Assembly (NCBI GenBank): GCA_044225675.1
Contig: JBGAIH010000033.1
Span: 1 to 59,751, forward strand
DNA length: 59,751 bases
Source of the DNA: JACMQX01 sp044225675
GTDB lineage: Bacteria; Pseudomonadota; Gammaproteobacteria; Burkholderiales; Burkholderiaceae_C
Direction of reading: 5' to 3'
Position 1 is the first letter of the stretch, and each line of letters opens with the position of its first letter. This document shows positions 35,685 to 44,708 of the stretch, in pieces. A program made the translations under genes and the position numbers. The notes beneath the pieces are model-generated. The model was not told where the DNA came from and ran no database searches. It was given only the letters and a program-made list of their open reading frames with translations.

Positions 35685-35716
35685 GCAGGTCAGCAGGTCA
35701 GCAGGTCAGCAGGCGA
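35685..35716. repeat. Tandem 8-base repeat GCAGGTCA, four copies
   Basis: Three perfect copies of GCAGGTCA (35685-35708) are followed by one imperfect copy (GCAGGCGA). It lies in the 90-base gap between rodA and the end of the histidine kinase gene, outside coding sequence, so copy-number change would not alter a reading frame. Confidence 0.8.
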
Positions 35717-35730
35717 GCAGATCCTCAGGC

Positions 35731-37605
35731 TCAGGCTGCCGGCAGGCGGATCTCCACCACGGTGCGGCCGGGCTCGCTGGCCAGAACCAGCCGCGCGCCG
35801 ATGGCGCCGGCCCGCTCATGCATCGACTGCAGGCCCTTGCGCAGGGGCCGCGCCGTGTCGAAGCCGCATCCGTTGTCGATGATGCGCAGGGCGATCTCGC
35901 CCGGCACGGCGTGCGCCTCGATCCGCAGCACGCTGGCCTGCGCATGCTGCAGAACATTGGACAGGGCCTCGAACACCATGAACTGCAGCTGGCGCATGGC
36001 GGCGGCGTCCAGCCGCTCGAGCGGCGCCAAGGCGTCCACGTCCCACTGCAGCTCCACGTCGGAGGCGGCAAAGCGCGGCTCCAGCCGGTAGCGCAGGTTG
36101 GCCAGCAGCGCAGTGATGTCGCCGGGCGCCAGGTTCATCGCGTCGATCGAGAGCTTGAGCTGGTCCAGCGAGCCGCGCAGCGTGGCCAGCACCTCGTCCG
36201 AGCTGGCCTTGCCCGATTGCAGCTGGCGGATCGCCGCGCTGATGTGCGAGCCGACGCCGTCGTGCATGTCGCGCAGGATGCGCGAACGCTCGCTGGCGCG
36301 TGCCTGCTCCCGCGCCAGCGTCTCGACCTTGGCGTAGGAGCGCTGCAGTTCGGCTTCCTTGAGCAGCACGCGGCTCTCGAGCGTGGCCCACAGATCGCGC
36401 GCCTGCGCCGTGGCGGTGCGAAAGCGCGAGATGGCGATGTAGCCGAGCACCAGGCCGAACAGCACCGACGAATAACGGATCCAGGTGATCTCGGCGAGGT
36501 CGCCACTGATGCGGATGGTGATCCAGTCGCGCACGCCGACGATCACGTTGAGCGTGCCCGCCAGCGCGAGCAGCAAACGCGCCGGCTCCCGCGCCCGCCA
36601 GGCCGCCCACAGGTAGAAGCCCGCGTACATGACGAAAAACAGGTTGGCAAACCCCAGCCAGGCCGTGAGATAGACCGGGTGGTGGAACTGCAGCGACAGA
36701 AAGGCAGCGCCGATCGACGTGAGGAACAGCGCCAGCATGCCGCTGCGGAACCACGGCATCGTCCAGTGCCGGTGCCAGCCGGCGACGTGGTGGCAGAACA
36801 GCGCGATGCAGCAGATCCAGCCCGAGAACGCGGCGGTGGCCACGATGCCCCACCACGGCCAGGCCAGCGGCGGGTGTTCGATGGCCACGTCCCCCACCCG
36901 CAAGGCCCAGCACAGCTCGGCCACGCCGGCACAGAGGTACAGAGAGTCGCGCCGCGTCTCCAGCAGGTGTCCGGGGTCGCTCTGCGTCAGCCACAGCGCC
37001 AGGGCGAGCGCACCCACCAGGATGCTGATGCCGGTCACCGCAAGCGACACGGCGTAGCGCAGCGTGAAGTCGCGCTTGTAATGTGGCAGCACCTGGCGCG
37101 CCGGCCCGACGAGAATGGTCGACACCCCGGCGCGCCGGCCCGCGTCGGCACGCAGACGCAATGTCAGCACATTGACATGCTGCAGCAGCTGCGGCGGGAT
37201 CGTCACGTATTGCGGGCTCTTGGCATAGTCGTCGCCATTGGGCACGCTCACCTCGCCGAGCTGCGCCAGCAAGGTGCCGTTGATGAAGATGTCCGCCGCA
37301 TTGCCCAGGTGCGCAAAGTACAGGGCATAGGGCTCGCCCACGTCCTGGAAGCTCGGCTCCGGCAGCTCGAACTGCATGCGCAGAAGCGCCGTGCCCGGAT
37401 GGGTGCGCTGCACCCGGTCCCAATGGTAGGGCAGCCGCACGTCCGAAGAGGTCGTCAGGCCTTCGACGGTGACCACGGCACGCGCCGAGTCGATGGTCAG
37501 CGTGGCCGCCTGCGCCCAGGCACCCGGTGCCAGCCAGAACAGCAGGACCACCATCAGCCCCGGCAAGCCCCTGAACCATCGGCCGGCCCGCAAACGCAAC
37601 ATCAT
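35731..37605 (-). CDS. NarL-family sensor histidine kinase with 7TM-DISM-like sensor
   Basis: The 624-residue kinase has a signal peptide (LVVLLFWLAPGAWAQAA-like core), a periplasmic beta-rich region of about 150 residues that ends in ILVGPARQVLP, then about seven membrane helices, a short coiled region, a HisKA_3 domain with the phospho-His in ILRDMHDGVGSHI, and a HATPase domain (EALSNVLQHAQ, DNGCGFD, GLQSMHERAGAIGARL). This is the 7TM-DISM type, where the periplasmic domain often binds a small ligand. It follows its response regulator gene by about 36 bases. Two adjacent ATG codons (37605, 37602) could start it. Confidence 0.9.
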   Translation of the reverse strand: MMLRLRAGRWFRGLPGLMVVLLFWLAPGAWAQAATLTIDSARAVVTVEGLTTSSDVRLPYHWDRVQRTHPGTALLRMQFELPEPSFQDVGEPYALYFAHLGNAADIFINGTLLAQLGEVSVPNGDDYAKSPQYVTIPPQLLQHVNVLTLRLRADAGRRAGVSTILVGPARQVLPHYKRDFTLRYAVSLAVTGISILVGALALALWLTQSDPGHLLETRRDSLYLCAGVAELCWALRVGDVAIEHPPLAWPWWGIVATAAFSGWICCIALFCHHVAGWHRHWTMPWFRSGMLALFLTSIGAAFLSLQFHHPVYLTAWLGFANLFFVMYAGFYLWAAWRAREPARLLLALAGTLNVIVGVRDWITIRISGDLAEITWIRYSSVLFGLVLGYIAISRFRTATAQARDLWATLESRVLLKEAELQRSYAKVETLAREQARASERSRILRDMHDGVGSHISAAIRQLQSGKASSDEVLATLRGSLDQLKLSIDAMNLAPGDITALLANLRYRLEPRFAASDVELQWDVDALAPLERLDAAAMRQLQFMVFEALSNVLQHAQASVLRIEAHAVPGEIALRIIDNGCGFDTARPLRKGLQSMHERAGAIGARLVLASEPGRTVVEIRLPAA

Positions 37606-37641
37606 GCCAGCGATGGTAGCGCCTGGCGCTGCGGCAGCGCC

Positions 37642-38364
37642 TCAGCCATGCCGGGGCAGCAGCCCCAGCCGCGTGGCCTCGAAGACGGCTTCGTTCTTCG
37701 AGTGGACGGCGAGCTTGCCGTAGAGATTCTTGATGTGGGTCTGCACCGTGTGCACGCTGACGGACTGCAGGCGGGCGATCTCGGCATACGAGAATCCCCG
37801 CGAGATCAGTTCGAGGACCTGCTGTTCCTTGCCGGACAGCAGAGGCACTTCCTGGGATGGCGCCTGACCCGGCAGCTGCGATGCGGCCTGCTGCCGAGCG
37901 CGCGCCACGGCTTCGCGGTCCAGCGCGACGGCCGCCCGGTACTTGGCCAGGACACGACGCGCGATCATCGGCGAAATCGGCGAGGCGCCCGCCTTCATCT
38001 CCAGAATGGTGTGAGCGATGTTCTCGGGCGCCGAGTCCTTGTGGATGTAGCCGAGCGCGCCGGCCTCGATGCTGGCCAGCACGTTGTCCTCGTCGCCGAA
38101 CATCGAGATGACCAGCGCCTCGCAGGCGGGCTGCACCTGCATCATGTGACGGATCAGGTCGAGCCCGCTGCCGTCAGGCAGGCCCAGGTCGGTGAGCAGC
38201 ACATCCACCGCATGCGCGGGATCCTGCAGCCAGGCGCGCGCCTCGGCCAGCGTGCCGAACTCGGCCGCCAGCGCCAGCTCCGGGTGGCGGGCGACGCTCA
38301 ATGCGAAGAACTCGCGCATCGGGGCGTCGTCCTCGACGATCATCACGCGCCACACGGTTGACAC
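37642..38364 (-). CDS. NarL/LuxR-family response regulator
   Basis: The 240-residue regulator has a receiver domain (VMIVEDDAPMREF, phospho-Asp in DVLLTDLGLPDGSG, Lys in GYIHKDS) and a C-terminal LuxR helix-turn-helix (LSGKEQQVLELISRGFSYAE, SVHTVQTHIKNLYGKL). It should be the partner of the kinase directly downstream. The start is the GTG at 38364, with AGGAG seven bases upstream, giving MSTVWRVMIVED; upstream in-frame extensions are implausible. It is divergent from a large lipoprotein gene, and the region between contains a perfect palindrome. Confidence 0.9.
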   Translation of the reverse strand: MSTVWRVMIVEDDAPMREFFALSVARHPELALAAEFGTLAEARAWLQDPAHAVDVLLTDLGLPDGSGLDLIRHMMQVQPACEALVISMFGDEDNVLASIEAGALGYIHKDSAPENIAHTILEMKAGASPISPMIARRVLAKYRAAVALDREAVARARQQAASQLPGQAPSQEVPLLSGKEQQVLELISRGFSYAEIARLQSVSVHTVQTHIKNLYGKLAVHSKNEAVFEATRLGLLPRHG

Positions 38365-38436
38365 ATCCTCGCTCCTGGTTGTTCCGATCAAGGCGTCGAG
38401 CATACGGCCCGCAGCACTCAGGAGCCACGGCCGGCA

Positions 38437-38454
38437 CTCCCATGAGTATGGGAG
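38437..38454. promoter_or_regulatory. Perfect palindrome in the divergent region, possible operator
   Basis: CTCCCAT-GAGT-ATGGGAG forms seven perfect inverted base pairs. It lies 73 bases before the regulator start and 178 before the lipoprotein start. Position and symmetry suggest a binding site for the adjacent LuxR-type regulator; no T run follows, so it is not an obvious terminator. Confidence 0.5.
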
Positions 38455-38631
38455 CCCGCCGCCCGGACCGGTGTCCGTCCCGGCGCCCGGATCGGCAAGC
38501 CAAGGCAAATACCCTGTTTGTGGGATGAAAAGCCCCATGCATTCATCTACTCTCGCCTACGTGAAACCGGTAGTAACAAGGGTATAGGGGCCCGTACGCC
38601 GGGTCCGTTCCCATCCATCTGGAGGTCCTCG

Positions 38632-40971
38632 ATGAACCAAAGACTTAAATTTGCAGGCTGGGCGCTCACCAGTGCCGCCCTGCTCGCTCTGTCCGCCTGC
38701 GGCAGCGGCGGCTCGGACACGCCCACGGCCACCACGGCCAGCGTCCCGGTGACCGTGATCGACGGCGCCATCCGCAATGCGCTCGTCTGCCTTGACAAGA
38801 ACAGCAACGGGGCCTGCGACGCAGGCGAACCGTCCGGCCGCACCGACGCAGCCGGCAACGTGAACCTCCAGGTATCGCCCGACGACGTGGGCAAGTACCC
38901 CGTGCTGGCGATTGTCGGCACCGACGCGGTCGACGCGGACCACGGCCCGGTGACCATTCCGTTCACCATGCAGGCGCCGGCCGACAAGCCCGCCGTGGTC
39001 AGCCCGCTGACCACGCTGGTGCAGACCGTGATCGAGAACACCGGTGTCAGCAGCGCCGACGCCGAAGCGGCCGTGAAACTGCAGACGGGCCTGAACGTGT
39101 CGCTGTTCCAGGACTTCACCAAGAGCACCACGCCCGAAGCCCAGACCGCCGGTACCGTGGCCCGCATGGTCGTGGTGGTCACGCAGCAGCAGAACAACGC
39201 CGTTCAGGGCGCCGTGGGAACCACCGCACTGGACAACACCACCATCACCAAGGCCGACCTGGACGCCGCCGTGCAGCGCAAGCTGCTGGAACTGCTGCCG
39301 AACCTGCTGACCGCGCTGACCGACCCCAGCGTGACCAACGCAGCCGACGCCGCCGCGAAGGAGGCCGCCCTGCTGGCCGCCGCGTCGAACATCGTGACCA
39401 GCAACGGCCTGACAACGTCCTCGGTCGGCACGGTTGTGGCCATCAACAACCAGGCATCTGGCTCCGGCGGCACGACGACCGAGCCGCCGGTGGCGAATGC
39501 CTCCCTGGCCGGCCTGAACTACAGCAACCTGTCCAACTGGTTCATCCGGGCCTTCACGTCGTCGCTGGCGCAGAACACGCCGGATGCCTCGGGCAACACG
39601 AAATATGTGGAGCGCCGCGCCCGCCGCAGCTCGAACGGTCCCGTGGCGCGCTGGAACACCGGCTCCGATCCCAGCCGGCAGGCCGACCTGCACTACAACG
39701 GCACCGCCTGGGTGACCTGCGGCTTCAACCAGGAGAGCATCGGCTACCCGCGCGACGCCTCGGGCAACAGCTACTACGAGTACTGCGACAAGCTCGATAC
39801 CGGCCGTCAGCAGCGCGCCACGTTCGACGTGGCAGGCCGCACCATGCTGTCGGTCTACCAGCAGATCCGGGACGCCGGGTACACCAACCTGAGCATCGCC
39901 AGCGCCAGCAGCGCCCTCGGCTCGGCGACCTTCCCGACCGGTTCGCGCCTGCTCTACCAGACCAACACGCCGCTGACGACCGCCTTCGCCTACTATCCCG
40001 GCACCGGCAACGTGGTGTTCCAGGCGGACGCCGATGCCGCCGCCGGCAAGACCTCGCCCAGCGACAACACCGCGCGCTGCGCGTCCATCACCGGGTCCAC
40101 GCCCTCCTCGAGCTACACGGCTGCGGCGCCGACGCTTGAAAGCATGGCAAGCCGCGCACCGGGCACCCCGTGCGTCTACGGCACCAGCACGATCGTCATC
40201 ACGACGAACTCCGGCACCGCCACGGTCAGCAGCGGCCCGCGCAATGAATGGTGGGGCGCGACCACCCAGAGCGTCGGCGTGCTGGGCACGGCGACGACGG
40301 GTGGCATCCAGTCGGGCTACTTCACGACCAACACCCTGCTGCGCGTGGCCTTCGGCGCCGGCAACGTGGTCAAGTACTACGCCTGCCAGCAGCGCTCGAC
40401 CGACGGCTCGCCGCGCAACTGCAACCTCGCGGGCACCGGCACCTACAGCATCGTCACGCAGGGTGATGCGCGCGTGATGACGCTGGCCAACCAGCCCGCA
40501 CAGTTCAGCGCACTGAGCTACCAGCGCGTGTTCGTGGAGCGGGGAGGCCGCGTCTACTTCGGCTACCAGAACCGCACCAACGTCAACGCCTCGGCACGCC
40601 TGAACCTGACCGGTGCCAATGCCCTGCTGACCCAGCTTGGCCTCAGCACGATCAACCCGGAGACCTCTCTGGCGCTGACCACCACCTCCTACGCAGGCGA
40701 CTGGCGCCTGACCAGCGGCGATGGCGGCTTCACGACCGTTTCGATCCGCAATGACGGCAGCGTCACCTGCACCTGGAACGATCCGGACGGCAGCTCCGGC
40801 ACCGACGAGTGCTCCTACACCTTCTCCGACCCGGCGACGGGCGCGGTGTCGATCACCTTCCCCGACGGCGTCTTCACCGGCAACTTCGGCTTCCTGAACG
40901 GCACGGTGAGCTCAGGCTCCTTCGCCCCCACCGACGGCGATGCGGTGAGCGTCACCGGCTCGCGCCGCTGA
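38632..40971 (+). CDS. Large secreted lipoprotein, unknown function
   Basis: The 779-residue protein has a lipoprotein signal peptide with lipobox LSAC (Cys near residue 23) followed by GSGGSD, so it is lipid-anchored, probably in the outer membrane. The first domain (VPVTVIDGAIRNALVCLDKN, then SGRTDAAGNVNL) looks like a carboxypeptidase-regulatory or Big-like beta sandwich; a helical stretch rich in VVTQQQNNAV follows. The rest is beta-rich with Thr/Ser/Gly and few Cys. I do not recognise a family for the C-terminal 450 residues. GGAGG precedes the ATG. It stands alone before a strong terminator and divergent from the two-component system, so control by that system is plausible but inferred. 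Confidence 0.85.
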   Translation: MNQRLKFAGWALTSAALLALSACGSGGSDTPTATTASVPVTVIDGAIRNALVCLDKNSNGACDAGEPSGRTDAAGNVNLQVSPDDVGKYPVLAIVGTDAVDADHGPVTIPFTMQAPADKPAVVSPLTTLVQTVIENTGVSSADAEAAVKLQTGLNVSLFQDFTKSTTPEAQTAGTVARMVVVVTQQQNNAVQGAVGTTALDNTTITKADLDAAVQRKLLELLPNLLTALTDPSVTNAADAAAKEAALLAAASNIVTSNGLTTSSVGTVVAINNQASGSGGTTTEPPVANASLAGLNYSNLSNWFIRAFTSSLAQNTPDASGNTKYVERRARRSSNGPVARWNTGSDPSRQADLHYNGTAWVTCGFNQESIGYPRDASGNSYYEYCDKLDTGRQQRATFDVAGRTMLSVYQQIRDAGYTNLSIASASSALGSATFPTGSRLLYQTNTPLTTAFAYYPGTGNVVFQADADAAAGKTSPSDNTARCASITGSTPSSSYTAAAPTLESMASRAPGTPCVYGTSTIVITTNSGTATVSSGPRNEWWGATTQSVGVLGTATTGGIQSGYFTTNTLLRVAFGAGNVVKYYACQQRSTDGSPRNCNLAGTGTYSIVTQGDARVMTLANQPAQFSALSYQRVFVERGGRVYFGYQNRTNVNASARLNLTGANALLTQLGLSTINPETSLALTTTSYAGDWRLTSGDGGFTTVSIRNDGSVTCTWNDPDGSSGTDECSYTFSDPATGAVSITFPDGVFTGNFGFLNGTVSSGSFAPTDGDAVSVTGSRR

Positions 40972-41019
40972 TCCGCCAGATCGCGCAGTCCGGGGCCATC
41001 ACCCCGGGCTCTCGCACCG

Positions 41020-41050
41020 AAACCCGCCGGACATCCCGGCGGGTTTTTTT
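41020..41050 (+). terminator. Rho-independent terminator after the lipoprotein gene
   Basis: AAACCCGCCGG (41020-41030) and CCGGCGGGTTT (41036-41046) make a perfect 11-base-pair stem with a 5-base loop, followed by more T to 41050. Confidence 0.92.
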
Positions 41051-41083
41051 CTTTGGCGGCGGCGCTGCTGCGTATCATCGTGC

Positions 41084-41668
41084 ATGCCCACCACCCACCT
41101 GCTCTACCTGCACGGCTTCCGCTCGTCCCCGCAATCGGCCAAGGCGCGCCAGGTGGCGGCGCGCGTCGCGCAGGACCACCCGCATGTGACCTGGTGGTGC
41201 CCGCAGCTGCCGCCGTCGCCGCGCGCGGCGATGGCGCAGCTGATGGCCGGCATCGCGCGCTGGCCCCGCGACGCCATGGGCGTGATCGGCTCCTCGCTGG
41301 GCGGCTTCTACGCAACGCATGTGGCCGAGGCGACCGGCTGCCGGGCCGTGCTGCTCAACCCGGCGGTCGACCCGGCGCGCGACCTGGCGCGCCACATCGG
41401 CGAGCAGACCGCCTGGCACGATCCGCAGGAGCGCTTTTTCTTCGAGCCGCGCTTCGTCGACGAACTGCGCGAGCTCGCCTGCGGTGGCCCGGCGCATCCC
41501 GAGCGCTACTTCGCGGTGATCGCCAAGGGCGACGAAGTGCTCGACTGGCGCGAGATGACCGGCCGCTACCCGGGCGCCCGCGTCAAGCTGCTGGAAGGCG
41601 GCGACCACGCGCTCGGCGACTTCGACGACCACATCGACGAGGTCCTCAGCTTCCTGGACCTGACCTGA
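41084..41668 (+). CDS. YqiA-family alpha/beta-hydrolase esterase
   Basis: The 194-residue protein starts THLLYLHGFRSSPQSAKA, has the nucleophile elbow GVIGSSLGGFYATHVAE, a DEVLDWREM segment that probably bears the acid, and the C-terminal catalytic His in EGGDHALGDFDDH. This is the YqiA/UPF0227 pattern of small cytoplasmic esterases, with palmitoyl-CoA or short-ester activity reported for E. coli YqiA. It is followed by the ribonuclease gene after 68 bases. Confidence 0.9.
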   Translation: MPTTHLLYLHGFRSSPQSAKARQVAARVAQDHPHVTWWCPQLPPSPRAAMAQLMAGIARWPRDAMGVIGSSLGGFYATHVAEATGCRAVLLNPAVDPARDLARHIGEQTAWHDPQERFFFEPRFVDELRELACGGPAHPERYFAVIAKGDEVLDWREMTGRYPGARVKLLEGGDHALGDFDDHIDEVLSFLDLT

Positions 41669-41736
41669 GCGCCCGGCCCGGCCCGGCCGGCCCCTGCGCA
41701 CCGGGGGCAAGAGGACGGCATGGGACAATGCCGCGC

Positions 41737-43788
41737 ATGTTTGCATTGTTCGAAGAAGCCGGCAAGTTCATGGCCGCACGTGTGCTGTCCGAGGCGGAGT
41801 CGTCCGCCCAGATGGAGCTGGCCAGCGGAAAGCGCGTCAAGGTCAAGGCCGCCAACATCCTGCTGAAGTTCGACAAGCCATCGCCCGACGACTTCATGGC
41901 CGAGGCCCAGGCCGTGGCGCAAGGGATCGAGCTGGACATGGCCTGGGAGTTCTCGCCGGAGGAGGAGTTCGGCTTCGCCGATCTGGCCCGCGACTATTTC
42001 AGCGCCCAGGCCACGCTGCAGCAGCAGGCCGGCATGCTGCTGCGCCTGTTCGAGGCGCCGCATTACTTCCGCCGCGCCGGCAAGGGGCGCTTTCGCAAGG
42101 CGTCGGCCGAGGTGCTGCAGCAGGCGCTCGCCGCCATCGAGAAGAAGCGACTGGTGCAGGCCCAGATCCAGGCCTGGGCCGACGAACTCGCCGCCGGCAG
42201 CTGCCCGGCGCCGATCCGCGAGCAGCTCTACCGGATTCTGTTCAAGCCCGACAAGAACGCACCCGAATACAAGGCGGTGGTGGACGCCTCGCGCGCCACC
42301 CGGCTGGCGCCGCTCGACCTGCTGCAGAAGGCTGGTGCGATCGACTCGGCCTACCAGTTCCACTGGAAGCGCTTCCTGTTCGAGAACTTTCCCAAGGGCA
42401 CAGGCTTCGCGCCGCTGCAGGCACCTGCGATCCGCGACGAGCTGCCGCTGGCAGCGGTCCAGGCCTTCTCGATCGACGACTCCCAGACCACCGAAATCGA
42501 CGACGCGCTGTCGGTGCAGGGCCTGGGCACCGGCACCGTGACGGTAGGCATTCACATCGCCGCGCCCGGCCTGGCGATCCAGCCGGCCGATGCGATCGAC
42601 GCCGTGGCGCGGCAGCGGCTGTCCACCGTCTACATGCCCGGCTACAAGATCACCATGCTGCCGGACGACGTGGTGCAGACCTACACCCTGCAGGAGGGCC
42701 GGGACTGCCCGGCCGTGTCGCTGTACGTGACGCTCGACGAAGCCACGCTCGCGGTCACTGGCAGCACGACCCGGCTAGAACGGGTGCCGATCGCAGCCAA
42801 CCTGCGGCACGACCGTCTCGACGGGCTGGTGACTGAAGCCTGGCTCGAAGACGCCGGCTCCCCCGACACCACGGCCGGTGCGCTGCCGGTGCCGCGGGCC
42901 TCGCTGGCCTTCCTGTTCCGGCTGGCGCGGCACCTCAAGGCGCAGCGCGAGATCGTGCGCGGCAAGCCCGAGAACTTCAACCGGCCCGACTACAACTTCC
43001 GCCTCGTCGGCAACGACGGCGCCGAACCCGACGGCTCCGAGCAGGTGCAGATCACCGTGCGCCAGCGCGGCGCGGCGCTGGACCTGATCGTGGCCGAAGC
43101 CATGATCCTGGCCAACAGCACCTGGGGCAGCTGGCTGCACGAGCTGGGCGTGCCCGGCATCTACCGCAGCCAGGCCAGCATGGCGCCTGGCGTCAAGGTC
43201 CGCATGGGCACCAAGGCCCTGCCCCATGCCGGCATCGGCGTCAAAAGCTATGCCTGGAGCACCTCGCCCCTGCGCCGCTATGTGGACCTGGTCAATCAGT
43301 GGCAGATCATCGCCTGCGCGCGGCACGGGCGCACCGCCGCGCTGGCGGCGCCGTTCAAGCCCAAGGACGCCGAGCTGTTCTCGATCATCTCGGGCTTCGA
43401 CGCAGCCTACAGCGCCTACAACGCCTACCAGGCCGGCATGGAGCGCTTCTGGACGCTCAAGTACCTGGAGCAGCAGGGCATCGGGGAACTCACCGCCACC
43501 GCCTTCCGCGAAGGCCTGGTGCGCGCCGACGAGCTGCCGCTGGTGCTGGGCGTGCTCGGCTCGCAGGACCTGCCGCGCGGCGCGCGCGTGCGGGTCAGGC
43601 TCGGCCGGATCGACGAGATCACGCTGGACGTGCATGGCACCGTGATCGAGCGGCTTGACGCCGCGCCGTCGGTGGGCGCCGACGAAGCCGACAGCGGCGA
43701 GGACGACGAAGTGGCGGCCGGCCCGATCGCGATTGCGGTCGATGTGAACGAAACCGCACCCGCTTCAGCGGATAATCCTGCTCCGTGA
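41737..43788 (+). CDS. RNase II/VacB-family 3'-5' exoribonuclease
   Basis: The 683-residue protein has the RNB catalytic domain in its middle: QAFSIDDSQTTEIDDALSVQ with the metal-binding Asp cluster, VGIHIAAPGLAIQPADAIDA, STVYMPGYKITMLPDDV, and later VAEAMILANSTWGSWLHELG and KSYAWSTSPLRRYVDLVNQW. N-terminal residues (MFALFEEAGKFMAARVL) resemble betaproteobacterial RNB proteins that lack a classic cold-shock domain, and no clear S1 domain is seen at the C-terminus. An ATG three codons earlier (41728) is possible. The stop overlaps the next start (GTGA). Confidence 0.92.
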   Translation: MFALFEEAGKFMAARVLSEAESSAQMELASGKRVKVKAANILLKFDKPSPDDFMAEAQAVAQGIELDMAWEFSPEEEFGFADLARDYFSAQATLQQQAGMLLRLFEAPHYFRRAGKGRFRKASAEVLQQALAAIEKKRLVQAQIQAWADELAAGSCPAPIREQLYRILFKPDKNAPEYKAVVDASRATRLAPLDLLQKAGAIDSAYQFHWKRFLFENFPKGTGFAPLQAPAIRDELPLAAVQAFSIDDSQTTEIDDALSVQGLGTGTVTVGIHIAAPGLAIQPADAIDAVARQRLSTVYMPGYKITMLPDDVVQTYTLQEGRDCPAVSLYVTLDEATLAVTGSTTRLERVPIAANLRHDRLDGLVTEAWLEDAGSPDTTAGALPVPRASLAFLFRLARHLKAQREIVRGKPENFNRPDYNFRLVGNDGAEPDGSEQVQITVRQRGAALDLIVAEAMILANSTWGSWLHELGVPGIYRSQASMAPGVKVRMGTKALPHAGIGVKSYAWSTSPLRRYVDLVNQWQIIACARHGRTAALAAPFKPKDAELFSIISGFDAAYSAYNAYQAGMERFWTLKYLEQQGIGELTATAFREGLVRADELPLVLGVLGSQDLPRGARVRVRLGRIDEITLDVHGTVIERLDAAPSVGADEADSGEDDEVAAGPIAIAVDVNETAPASADNPAP

Positions 43789-44639
43789 ACCTGCGGTCCC
43801 TCAGCACCCTCCAGATTGCGCTCGGCGTCTCCGTCGCCGTCCATGCGGTGCTGCTGACGGTCCGCTTCGTCGATCCGGAAAGCTTCAACCGGGTGTTCCA
43901 GGACACGCCGCTGGAGGTGATCCTGGTCAATGCCAAGGCCAATGAGCGGCCCGACAAGGCCACGGCCATCGCCCAATCCTCACTGGCCGGTGGCGGCGAC
44001 GCCGACAAGGGCCGCGCCACCACACCGCTGCCGCCCTCGGCCCTGACCGAACTCGGCGACTCCCATGAAGATGCCCAGCGCAAGATCGAAGCCATGCAGG
44101 AGCAGCAGACCCTCCTGCTCGCACAGATCAAGCGCGCGCTGGCAGCGCTGCCACCGCCCGACCCGAAGCAGCCGAGCAACAACCCCGAAGTCGCCGCGCG
44201 CGAGGAAAAGCGCCGCCAGCTGATCAAGCTCCTGGCCGAGATCGAACGGCGCATCAACGAGGAAAACGCCCGGCCCAAGAAGCGCTACATCAGCCCCGCC
44301 ACGCGCGAGGAGGTGTACGCCGTCTACTACGACAGTCTGCGCCGCAAGATCGAGGACAAGGGCACCGAGAACTTCCCGGAAGCGGCCGGCCGCAAGCTGT
44401 ATGGCGAGCTGACGATGATCGTCACCGTCAACCATGACGGCCGCGTGATCGAGACCGAAATCGTCGAGACCTCGGGCAATCTCACGCTCGACCGCCGCGC
44501 CCAGGCCATCGCCCGCAACGCGGGGCCGTTCGGGCGGTTCAGCGAGGCCATGCGCCGCAAGGCCGACCAGATCGTCGTGGTGTCCCGCTTCAAGTTCACG
44601 CGCGAGGAAACCCTCGAGACCAAGCTCACCAGCCGCTGA
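43785..44639 (+). CDS. TonB-like energy-transducer protein
   Basis: The 284-residue protein has one N-terminal membrane helix (TLQIALGVSVAVHAVLLTVRF), a polar, coiled-coil-like periplasmic middle (EDAQRKIEAMQEQQTLLLAQ, EEKRRQLIKLLAEIERR) with Pro-rich breaks, and a C-terminal TonB-type domain (YYDSLRRKIEDKGTENFPE, GELTMIVTVNHDGRVIETEI, VVVSRFKFTRE). It would link the inner membrane to outer-membrane receptors or the cell wall, but no ExbB/ExbD or receptor gene is in the window. It starts with GTG overlapping the ribonuclease stop, so it is translationally coupled to it. Confidence 0.85.
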   Translation: MNLRSLSTLQIALGVSVAVHAVLLTVRFVDPESFNRVFQDTPLEVILVNAKANERPDKATAIAQSSLAGGGDADKGRATTPLPPSALTELGDSHEDAQRKIEAMQEQQTLLLAQIKRALAALPPPDPKQPSNNPEVAAREEKRRQLIKLLAEIERRINEENARPKKRYISPATREEVYAVYYDSLRRKIEDKGTENFPEAAGRKLYGELTMIVTVNHDGRVIETEIVETSGNLTLDRRAQAIARNAGPFGRFSEAMRRKADQIVVVSRFKFTREETLETKLTSR

Positions 44640-44708
44640 AGCCGCCCCGGCCTGCGAGCCGGGCAACGGGCGCAGTGGCCCCGCCGCCAAACCGACATCC
44701 GCACCGTC

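Noticed and set aside
34324..38361. A 1,345-codon open frame on the plus strand
   Set aside because: It is antisense to rodA, the histidine kinase and its regulator, all of which carry clear motifs. Its product is Arg/Gln/His/Ala-rich without domains, typical of antisense frames in high-GC DNA.
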